Translations under genes and position numbers: made by a program
In this document: in pieces, positions 28,884 to 34,764 of the stretch
Numbering within the stretch: position 1 is the stretch's first letter
How the letters are laid out: each line of letters starts with the position of its first letter
Source of the DNA: Actinomycetota bacterium
GTDB lineage: Bacteria > Actinomycetota > Thermoleophilia > Gaiellales > Gaiellaceae
NCBI GenBank assembly: GCA_005883355.1
Contig: VAXG01000081.1
Coordinates: forward strand, 14,731-49,494
Length of the DNA: 34,764 bases
Direction: 5' to 3'
The notes under the pieces: model-generated
The model's input: only the letters and a program-made list of their open reading frames with translations
Database searches by the model: none
What the model was told of the DNA's origin: nothing

Positions 28884-30505
28884 TTAACGCTCGCAAGGAA
28901 CTCTCGCCCGCCGAGCATGCGCTGCAACTCGTCGCGCCGCTCTCCGTCGTTGAGGAGCTTGATGCGCGTGTGAGTCGGGTCGCCCGAGATCTTTTCGACA
29001 CGGAAGTGCCGCTCGGCGACACTCGCGATCTGCGGGAGGTGGGTGATCGTCACGACCTGCGCACGCTCGGCGAGTCTGCGCAGCGTGTCGGCGACGCGGT
29101 GGGCCGTTTCGCCGCCGATGCCCGCATCGATCTCGTCGAAGACCATCGTCTCGCCACCCGCCACGGCGGCGATCGCGAGGGCGATGCGCGAGAGCTCACC
29201 GCCGGAGGCGGTCTCTGCGACAGGCGCAAGCCGCAGACCCGGGTTCGGCCGGATGAGGAACGCGACCTCGTCGACCCCGGCCTGGCCGGGATCTCGCTCG
29301 CGTAGCTCGGCAACGAACTCGCCTTCACCCAGACCGACTCCGACAAGCTCGCGCGCAACCTCCTCTGCAAAGCGAGGTGCAGCGTTGCGTCGGGCAACGC
29401 GAAGCTCCTCGGCGAGCCGTCGGACTTCTTGCTCCGCGGTTGTCAATGCCTCCGCCGCAGCAGCCGCCGGATCGAGCCCGTCGTCGATGGCCTCCAGCTC
29501 CGCCCGCGCCTCGGTGGCTCGTGCCAGCAGGTCTTCGTACGACTGAGCACGGAAGCGACGCTTCGTCTCGGCGATGCGGTCGAGAGTCGCCTCGATCTGC
29601 TCGAGGCGTCCCGGCTCGGCCTCGAGGGTCGTCAGGAATCCGCGGAGCTCGCTCGCGGTCTCGCGGAGGCGCAGCTCGACGTCGCGGAGCTCGTCACCGG
29701 CGCGGGCAAGCTCCGGTGCAAGCTGCTCGAGCGGTGCGAGGGCCCGCTCGGCGCTCCCGACCAGGCCCGCCGCGCCCTCGCCTTCGTCCGGGGCGAGCGC
29801 CTCGGCCGCCGCAGCGGCGCCGTCCGCGAGCTCGGTGACATGACGGAGGCGTTCGCGATCGCCGCGAAGACTTGCTTCCGCATCAGGCTCGAAACCGACT
29901 GTGTCCTCGATGAGTGCGCGGAGCTCGGCGAGCCGCGCCTCGGACGCCGCGGCCCCCTGTTCAAGTTGTTCGTGGCGGCGCCGTGCCGCGGCGAGCTCGC
30001 GCCAGGCGAGGCGCGCGTCCGCCCGCAGACCGAGCTGTTCACTCCCGATGAACGAGTCGAAGACATGTAGCTGGTAACCGGGACGCGCGAGACGCCGTTG
30101 TTCGAACTGGCCAGACATCGCGATCAGGCGTTCGCCGGCGGCCGCAAGATCCTCGCGTGCCGCGCTGCGCCCCCATGCGTAGGCGCGCGTGCGTCCGTCC
30201 GCGAAGACGCGGCGGGCGACGACGAGCCCGTGCTCGTCCTCGGGACGGAGGCCGGCGATCGCCGCGAGCTCGTCCTCTTCGAGCAAGCCCGCCGGGAGGT
30301 CGAGCTCGGCCTCGACGTAAGCCTCGGCCCCAGCCGCCCCGATGTAGCCGGCGTCACCCTTGGCGCCGAGCAGCAGGCCGATCGCCTGCGCGAGAATCGT
30401 CTTGCCCGCCCCGGTCTCGCCCGTGATCGCGTTGAGCCCGGGGGCAAGGGTCAGCTCGGCCTCCTGGATCAGGACGAGGTTCTCGATGCGCAGGCGACTG
30501 AGCAT
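28880..30505 (-). CDS. recN: DNA repair ATPase RecN
   Basis: 541 residues from ATG 30505, which gives the standard MLSRLRIENLVLI opening; ATG 30547 would add 14 residues not seen in the family. Walker A GETGAGKT is at 29-36, a long coiled coil occupies about 150-360, and the C-terminal ATPase half has SGGELSRIALAIA (ABC signature) and VFDEIDAGIGG (Walker B). RecN is an SMC-like protein that holds DNA ends during double-strand-break repair. The upstream 187 bases contain no GAAC-N4-GTTC LexA box. The stop overlaps steA. Confidence 0.95.
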   Translation of the reverse strand: MLSRLRIENLVLIQEAELTLAPGLNAITGETGAGKTILAQAIGLLLGAKGDAGYIGAAGAEAYVEAELDLPAGLLEEDELAAIAGLRPEDEHGLVVARRVFADGRTRAYAWGRSAAREDLAAAGERLIAMSGQFEQRRLARPGYQLHVFDSFIGSEQLGLRADARLAWRELAAARRRHEQLEQGAAASEARLAELRALIEDTVGFEPDAEASLRGDRERLRHVTELADGAAAAAEALAPDEGEGAAGLVGSAERALAPLEQLAPELARAGDELRDVELRLRETASELRGFLTTLEAEPGRLEQIEATLDRIAETKRRFRAQSYEDLLARATEARAELEAIDDGLDPAAAAAEALTTAEQEVRRLAEELRVARRNAAPRFAEEVARELVGVGLGEGEFVAELRERDPGQAGVDEVAFLIRPNPGLRLAPVAETASGGELSRIALAIAAVAGGETMVFDEIDAGIGGETAHRVADTLRRLAERAQVVTITHLPQIASVAERHFRVEKISGDPTHTRIKLLNDGERRDELQRMLGGREFLASVK

Positions 30506-30692
30506 GGTGCCGCCGAGATCGTAGGCGGCCGGGCGGCGCGGCACCATGGTCGAAGAGTCCCAGGCCCCGAGCGACCGTCTTAGAGGTACACGCGTCTAGC
30601 CGTGGGACACCCCACCTCCCTCCCCATACGTCGAGCGTAGACCCCGAATTCGCCCCCGCGGGTGGCGCAACTGCGCCGAAATCGAACGGCCG
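30506..30692 (-). other. 187-bp gap upstream of recN with hairpins
   Basis: The only sizeable gap in the right-hand run, between the nadK stop and recN ATG. It holds a perfect 6-bp hairpin with a 2-base loop (30664-30677, arms ggcgca and tgcgcc), close enough to nadK to be its terminator stem, and a 5-bp hairpin gtggg/cccac (30602-30615). No LexA box, no U-tract and no clear -35/-10 were found. It probably ends the accC-nadK unit and starts the recN unit. Confidence 0.4.
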
Positions 30693-31514
30693 CTAGGAGC
30701 CGAAGGTGTCCCGGTAACGCCTGAAGAACGTCGCCTCGGGAAGGGTGGCGAGGAGACTGCGCTGCTCGCTGAGCCGGATCGTGATCGGCGGGCCGTAGCC
30801 GACCTCCGTGAGCGGATGGCCGTCGACCAGCACCGTCACATCGACGTCCAGCGTCTGATTCCGGATCTCCAGATCGACGCCGCGCGGGACGACGATCGGG
30901 CGAGCGTGCAACGAGTGCGGGGCGATGAAGGTGACGACCATCGCATCGAGCCCGCGCGCCAGCACCGGCCCGCCGTTCGACAGGTTGTACGCGGTCGAGC
31001 CGGCCGGGCTGGCGCAGATCATTCCGTCGCAGCCTTGCACTCCCATGTCCTCGCCTCCGAGCGCCCAGGCGAGCTCCACCATGCGACCCTTGATCGCGCT
31101 CAACACGACGACGTCGTTGATCGCGGCGCCACGGATGCCGGCGACCTCGACCTCCAACGTCGTGAGGTTTACGACTCGGTAATCGCCGGAGAACACCCGC
31201 GCGAGGCCGGACTCGAGCTCGTTCGGCGGGACCGACGCGAGGAACCCGACCCGGCCGAAATTGACCCCGACGACGGGGATCTCCGTGCCCAGAAACCGGT
31301 GCAACGCGCGCAGCATCGTTCCGTCCCCTCCCAGGACGACGGCTATGTCGGCGTCCGAGAGATCGTCCTCCGGCTCACCGACGCCATGCTTCTCCACCTC
31401 TTCGTCTGGCAGGAGCAATTCGACTCCCGCCTCGCGCGCCACCTTCTCCAGCCGTTCCAGCGCTGGGCCGATGGTCTGCGGCTTCCCGTGCGTGATGACG
31501 GCGGCGCGCTGCAC
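30693..31514 (-). CDS. nadK: NAD kinase
   Basis: 273 residues from GTG 31514, four bases after the tlyA stop; the longer frame from 31586 overlaps tlyA and adds a low-complexity Ser/Thr stretch. It has the GGDGT ATP-binding motif (62-66, VVLGGDGTML), AINDVVVL, and SPAGSTAYNLSNGGP near 190-205. It phosphorylates NAD to NADP. The nadK-recN-steA order downstream of tlyA is conserved in actinobacteria. Confidence 0.95.
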   Translation of the reverse strand: MQRAAVITHGKPQTIGPALERLEKVAREAGVELLLPDEEVEKHGVGEPEDDLSDADIAVVLGGDGTMLRALHRFLGTEIPVVGVNFGRVGFLASVPPNELESGLARVFSGDYRVVNLTTLEVEVAGIRGAAINDVVVLSAIKGRMVELAWALGGEDMGVQGCDGMICASPAGSTAYNLSNGGPVLARGLDAMVVTFIAPHSLHARPIVVPRGVDLEIRNQTLDVDVTVLVDGHPLTEVGYGPPITIRLSEQRSLLATLPEATFFRRYRDTFGS

Positions 31515-31518
31515 GGGC

Positions 31519-32283
31519 TTAGACGATCGCCGCCGCGATCCGGTCGTCGATGTCGTCGGGGAGATCGGGGTGCTCACGGTGGACAAGATGGAGGAACACT
31601 TCCCGGTTGCCCTTGGGGCCGGGTAGCCCAGAGTCTACGGCCGCCAGTGTCTCACCACCCCAAGCCAGCGCCGCCTGGGCAATTTCGCGTACCACGCGGC
31701 GGCGGACTCCCTCGTCTCGTACGACGCCGCCCTTGCCGACCTCTCCCCGGCCGGCTTCGAACTGCGGCTTGACGAGTACGACCGCCTCCCAGCCCGGACT
31801 GGCGAGTGCAAGCGCGGGCGGAACCGCGAGCCGCACGCTGATGAAAGACACGTCGCAGACGATTAGATCGGGCGCAAAGGGAAGTTCGCGCAGCGCCCGC
31901 ACGTTGGTGCGCTCGAGCACCGCCACCTGAGGATTCGAGCGCAGGCGTTCGTGCAGTTGGCCGTAGCCGACGTCCACCGCGGCGACTCGCGCCGCCCCGC
32001 GTTGTAGCAGCACGTCTGTGAACCCACCGGTGGAGGCGCCGACGTCGAGACAGTCACGACCGGTGGGATCGACGCCGAGGACGTCGAGCGCGTGCGCAAG
32101 CTTGTGCCCGCCGCGCGACACGTACGGCGGCGGCGCCTCCACCTCCAGTGACGCCGACTCGTCCACCTGCGTGCCGGGCTTCTCGTAGCCGGGCACTCGT
32201 CCCGCGAGAACGAGCGCCTGCGCCTGTGTACGAGACTCGGCCAGTCCACGCTCGACGAGCAGGACGTCGAGTCTCTTCTTCAC
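31519..32283 (-). CDS. tlyA: TlyA-type rRNA 2'-O-methyltransferase / hemolysin homologue
   Basis: 254 residues. An N-terminal S4 RNA-binding domain (about 1-55, KKRLDVLLVERGLAESRTQA) is followed by an FtsJ-like Rossmann methyltransferase with SAM motif DVGASTGGFTD (80-90). Lys61, Asp144 and Lys172 with a late Glu form the K-D-K-E catalytic set. TlyA methylates rRNA ribose and affects capreomycin sensitivity; many homologues are mislabelled hemolysins. Start GTG 32283 overlaps the mrp stop as GTGA. Confidence 0.94.
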   Translation of the reverse strand: MKKRLDVLLVERGLAESRTQAQALVLAGRVPGYEKPGTQVDESASLEVEAPPPYVSRGGHKLAHALDVLGVDPTGRDCLDVGASTGGFTDVLLQRGAARVAAVDVGYGQLHERLRSNPQVAVLERTNVRALRELPFAPDLIVCDVSFISVRLAVPPALALASPGWEAVVLVKPQFEAGRGEVGKGGVVRDEGVRRRVVREIAQAALAWGGETLAAVDSGLPGPKGNREVFLHLVHREHPDLPDDIDDRIAAAIV

Positions 32284-33047
32284 GCAGCTTCGCGCCGCTG
32301 GAGCGCGTCGAACATCTGCGCGGCAACCGCGTCGAAGGCTGCACTCTGTGACGGCTCGCCGTCGAGAGTCCCAAGCGCGGGATCGAGCGGGATCCGACCG
32401 AGCACGGGCACGTCTTCGGCCCAGATCGATCGTGACTCCGCGACGGGAGTGAAGACCTCGATCCACTCACCACAGTGCGGGCATTGCACGCCGCTCATGT
32501 TCTCAACCGCACCCAGCAACGGGACATCGACGTCTCGCAGGAAAGCGAGGAACTTCCGAGCATCCAGATGCGCGACGTCCTGCGGGCCGACGACCACGAC
32601 GGCACCGTCGAGCTGGACGACGCCCACGAGTTGCTGCTGGAGATCGGCGGTCCCCGGTGGTAGGTCGAGCAGGAGGATGTCGAGCTCGCCCCACTCCACC
32701 TGATGAACGAGTTGCCTCAACGCCGCGGTCAGGAGAGGCGCCCCCAGCGTCAGCGCTTGCTGTTCTCCCAAGAGAAATCCCACCGACATGATGCGTATCC
32801 CGTGAGAGTCGACCGGCTCGTGGCGAACGTCGCCACCGCGCCAGAAGTCCCACCGGCGGGCCTCTTCATGCCGCGTCAGGTTGACCATGAGGGGAATGTC
32901 GGGCCCATACACGTCGGCATCGAGAAGTCCGACCGCCAGGCCGCGCCGCGCAAGCGCAAGGGCGAGATGGAGCGAGACCGTGGATTTGCCGACGCCGCCC
33001 TTGCCACTTCCGACCGCGACGATGTAACGCGCCGGCCGTTCGTTCAC
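32280..33047 (-). CDS. mrp: Mrp/NBP35-family iron-sulfur carrier ATPase
   Basis: 255 residues from GTG 33047. The deviant Walker A GKGGVGKS is at 15-22, DADVYGPDIP follows, DLPPGTADL is the switch, and Cys189 and Cys192 (CPHCGE) are the bridging cluster ligands of ApbC/Mrp dimers. The N-terminal DUF59 (MIP18) domain found in many Mrp proteins is absent. It probably carries Fe-S clusters in the cytoplasm. It occupies the slot where dxs sits in related operons (prenyl synthase - dxs - tlyA). Overlaps both neighbours by 4 bases (GTGA). Confidence 0.93.
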   Translation of the reverse strand: MNERPARYIVAVGSGKGGVGKSTVSLHLALALARRGLAVGLLDADVYGPDIPLMVNLTRHEEARRWDFWRGGDVRHEPVDSHGIRIMSVGFLLGEQQALTLGAPLLTAALRQLVHQVEWGELDILLLDLPPGTADLQQQLVGVVQLDGAVVVVGPQDVAHLDARKFLAFLRDVDVPLLGAVENMSGVQCPHCGEWIEVFTPVAESRSIWAEDVPVLGRIPLDPALGTLDGEPSQSAAFDAVAAQMFDALQRREAA

Positions 33048-33811
33048 GACGTCCGAGTCGAGAGGCCGGCAACGATGTCCACGAGCGTCGACGTGTCCGC
33101 CGGAACATGGGCGAGGCGCTCGCGCGCACGAGCCGCGGCTTCGTCTGCGAGTGCACGGGCACCGCCTTCGCCGTGTGCCAGGACATAGCCGTCGCCGTCG
33201 AGGATGTCGTCGACTATCTGGAACAGCAACCCGAGCTCGTCGCCGAACGCGCGCCAAGGAGCTTGCTCCCGCTCCGGCACGCCTGCCACCCAGAGCGCGG
33301 TGCCGACGGCAGCGGCGAACAGGCAGCCGGTCTTGAGCTTGTGCAGGGTCGCCTCGTCCGGCGCCGAGCCGGTGATGTCGAGGTACTGGCCGCCGATCAT
33401 GCCGAGCGTCGCCTGCGCAAGCTCGCGGCCCACCTGTGGAACGTGGTACGAGAGCGCAAGCCGGAACGCTTCCGCGAGCAACGCGTCCCCGGCCAGGACG
33501 GCGACCGCCTCTCCATGCTGCGCCCAGACCGAGGGCCGGCCGCGGCGCTCTGCGTCGTTGTCGAGCGCGGGCAGGTCGTCGTGCACGAGCGAGAACGCAT
33601 GAACGAGCTCCAGCGCCGCAGCGGCAGGCAGTCCGGCTTCGGCGTCCACGCCGGCAGCTTCGACCGTGGCAAGGCTGATGACTGCACGGACTCGCTTGCC
33701 TCCAACGAGCGCGTACCGCACGGATTCGGCCTGTCCATGCAACTCGGGGGTCAACGCCAACTCGTCGAGGTATTCCTCGACGAGGACGCGCAGCTGCTCA
33801 GTGCTCCGCAT
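33044..33811 (-). CDS. ispA: polyprenyl (farnesyl/geranyl) diphosphate synthase, short form
   Basis: 255 residues from ATG 33811, 14 bases inside the upstream coiled-coil gene; TTG 33823 would add four residues. The first Asp-rich motif is DDLPALDND and the second is FQIVDDILD, both intact. After the second motif, the usual GK...D....K.TY segment of about 20-25 residues, which supplies a conserved Lys, is missing: it goes straight to GDGYVLAHGEGGARALADEA. Family length is about 290-300. It still should condense IPP with allylic diphosphates, though chain length and activity may differ. Between the xseB-position gene and mrp. Confidence 0.9.
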   Translation of the reverse strand: MRSTEQLRVLVEEYLDELALTPELHGQAESVRYALVGGKRVRAVISLATVEAAGVDAEAGLPAAAALELVHAFSLVHDDLPALDNDAERRGRPSVWAQHGEAVAVLAGDALLAEAFRLALSYHVPQVGRELAQATLGMIGGQYLDITGSAPDEATLHKLKTGCLFAAAVGTALWVAGVPEREQAPWRAFGDELGLLFQIVDDILDGDGYVLAHGEGGARALADEAAARARERLAHVPADTSTLVDIVAGLSTRTS

Positions 33812-34004
33812 CGGTCTCGGCAACCCGCTTCGCTTTCTGGAGCTCCTCTTCGATCGCCTTGCTCAACTCCGACAGCTCGGCAAGGACGTCCAACGCCTTT
33901 TCGGCGTCGTTCGCCTGGGAGAGACGTTCGAGCTCGGCCCGTGTCTTCTCCAGGCGCGCGAGCAGCTCCTCCGCCTTGGCGAGTGAGTCCTCAGGAGCGC
34001 TCAC
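33798..34004 (-). CDS. 68-aa coiled-coil protein in the xseB position
   Basis: GTG 34004 overlaps the nusB stop (GTGA). The product is almost all helix with heptad spacing (AEELLARLEKTRAELERLS, LAELSELSKAIEEELQKAK) and many Glu/Lys. The place between nusB and a prenyl synthase is where xseB (exonuclease VII small subunit) sits in many bacteria. It lacks the clear XseB core (LEEALAELEEIV type with ESL.LYE.G), and no xseA is nearby, so XseB is only a possibility; a distinct coiled-coil family is equally likely. Real gene supported by overlaps on both sides. Confidence 0.72.
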   Translation of the reverse strand: MSAPEDSLAKAEELLARLEKTRAELERLSQANDAEKALDVLAELSELSKAIEEELQKAKRVAETDAEH

Positions 34005-34378
34005 GGGACTCGCTCCCGCACGATCCGTCCCAGAATCCCGTTCACCAACCGCGCAGCATCGTCGGTTGCGTACCGCTTTGCCAGATTGACCGCTTCGTCG
34101 ATGGCCACTTCGTCCGGGACCTCCTCGCCGTCCAGTTCGTGGAGCGCGATCCGGAGGATGTTGCGCTCGATTGCGCCGAGACGGTCGGCCGTCCAGCCTT
34201 CCGCCGCCTCCGTGATCCGGCGGTCGTAATCCGCCGCCTCCGCGGTGACGGCCTCGGCTGTTTCGCGGGCAAACGGATCGACCTCGCCCTCGTAGAGCGA
34301 CGCAAGGGGCTGACCCGTGACGTCCCACTGGTAGAGGAGGAACAGCGCAGTCCGACGCGCGGCGCGACGTCCGCTCAT
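34001..34378 (-). CDS. nusB: transcription antitermination protein NusB
   Basis: 125 residues from ATG 34378; upstream frame is a shadow. The all-helical NusB pattern is clear: RRAARRTALFLLYQWDVTG, then LGAIERNILRIALHEL and AIDEAVNLAKRYATDDAARLVNGILG. It binds boxA RNA with NusE (S10) in rRNA antitermination. It lies directly after asp23 (ATGA overlap), the order seen in many Gram-positives. Confidence 0.95.
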   Translation of the reverse strand: MSGRRAARRTALFLLYQWDVTGQPLASLYEGEVDPFARETAEAVTAEAADYDRRITEAAEGWTADRLGAIERNILRIALHELDGEEVPDEVAIDEAVNLAKRYATDDAARLVNGILGRIVRERVP

Positions 34379-34674
34379 TCGACTTCCTCGACAGAGACGT
34401 CGACACTTCCGACGCTGACCCCACACATCGTCACGAGCGCGTCCGCCACCTGTTCCTGCACCTCGCGGGCCACGTCCGGGAGCACCAACCCGTAGCGCGC
34501 GCTCAGCTCCAAGCGCACGTTTGCCTCACCGCGCGCAACGTCGATGTCGAGCCGACGCCGTCCACGACGAACCTGTACACCGTCAACGGCCTCCGCGGCC
34601 TGGACGACGAGGCCCGCCAGCGCAGGTGGAGTCACCGTGATCGTGCCTGCGGGTTCCGAAACCACGAGGGTCAA
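34375..34674 (-). CDS. Asp23/Gls24 family protein
   Basis: 99 residues. The sequence has the ITVTPPALAGLVVQAAEAVDGV opening and the alternating-strand core ANVRLELSARYGLVLPDVAREVQEQV of Asp23/Gls24 (DUF322) proteins, small envelope-associated alkaline-shock proteins. TTG 34674 overlaps the accC stop as TTGA; GTG 34665 is an alternative. The accC-asp23-nusB order supports the assignment. Functional role unknown beyond family. Confidence 0.88.
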   Translation of the reverse strand: MTLVVSEPAGTITVTPPALAGLVVQAAEAVDGVQVRRGRRRLDIDVARGEANVRLELSARYGLVLPDVAREVQEQVADALVTMCGVSVGSVDVSVEEVE

Positions 34675-34764
34675 GGCGCACCGACCGCTACCAATCGGGT
34701 CTCGTCGAGGAAGCTCGTCGAATACTGCCCGCTGCGGAACCCGTCGCTCGCGAGGATCTCCAGC
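34671..34764 (-). CDS. accC: biotin carboxylase (AccC), C-terminal fragment
   Basis: The last 30 codons of a gene running off the right edge. The translated end reads LEILASDGFRSGQYSTSFLD..., the usual C-terminal FRxGxYxTxFLE signature of the biotin carboxylase subunit of acetyl-CoA carboxylase. The stop overlaps the asp23 start. Only this piece is visible, so family assignment rests on the tail and on the accC-asp23-nusB order. Confidence 0.72.
   Translation of the reverse strand, partial: LEILASDGFRSGQYSTSFLDETRLVAVGAP

Noticed and set aside
31515-31586. 24-codon N-terminal extension of nadK
   Set aside because: Ser/Thr-rich stretch overlapping tlyA; GTG 31514 right after the tlyA stop gives the normal NadK length.

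Overview
The window is high-GC, almost gap-free bacterial chromosome with many GTG/TTG starts. Gene content and order suggest a deep-branching actinobacterium, most like Thermoleophilia (Gaiellales/Solirubrobacterales); this is inferred from family resemblance only. The tlyA-nadK-recN-steA-mctB/steB-pyrG-Nudix order is a known actinobacterial arrangement, and accC-asp23-nusB-(xseB slot)-prenyl synthase-tlyA is an older order shared with Firmicutes. No tRNA, rRNA, CRISPR array, phage or IS element was seen. This is core chromosome, not an accessory island.

Left third (1-11 kb): a bicupin gene cut by the window edge, a DUF2007 gene, and an SOS-type locus (ImuB-like Y-family protein plus DUF6504 protein) behind a TTGACA promoter carrying two perfect GAAC-N4-GTTC LexA boxes. 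Next come cell-wall enzymes (M23 peptidase with two peptidoglycan-binding domains, L,D-transpeptidase), ComB, a zinc-finger rhomboid protease and a short NYN protein. The minus-strand set pyruvate phosphate dikinase / 65-aa protein / AlkZ-like DNA glycosylase follows, and divergent from it are a peptidase E and a methyltransferase.

Middle (11-19 kb): a secreted four-cysteine protein, a tiny membrane protein and the PPDK regulatory kinase/phosphatase, divergent from glycyl-tRNA synthetase; then recO, glutaredoxin, mutM, pyrimidine-nucleoside phosphorylase and phosphopentomutase. A 38-codon membrane ORF and a strongly structured intergenic element close this part.

Right half (34.8 to 19.0 kb, all minus strand): about 18 consecutive genes, many joined by NTGA stop/start overlaps: accC (partial), asp23, nusB, coiled-coil protein, prenyl synthase, mrp, tlyA, nadK, (187-bp gap), recN, steA, SRPBCC protein, mctB/steB, a GT2-MraY-like fusion, pyrG, M20 peptidase, DUF3866, a frameshifted aldo/keto reductase, Nudix, ald. 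DNA repair is well represented in the window (ImuB, RecO, MutM, RecN, AlkZ-like). The least ordinary items are the GT2-MraY-like fusion beside SteA/SteB, the structured element at 18.93-19.04 kb, two probable CTG starts at coupled gene junctions, and the tandem LexA promoter.
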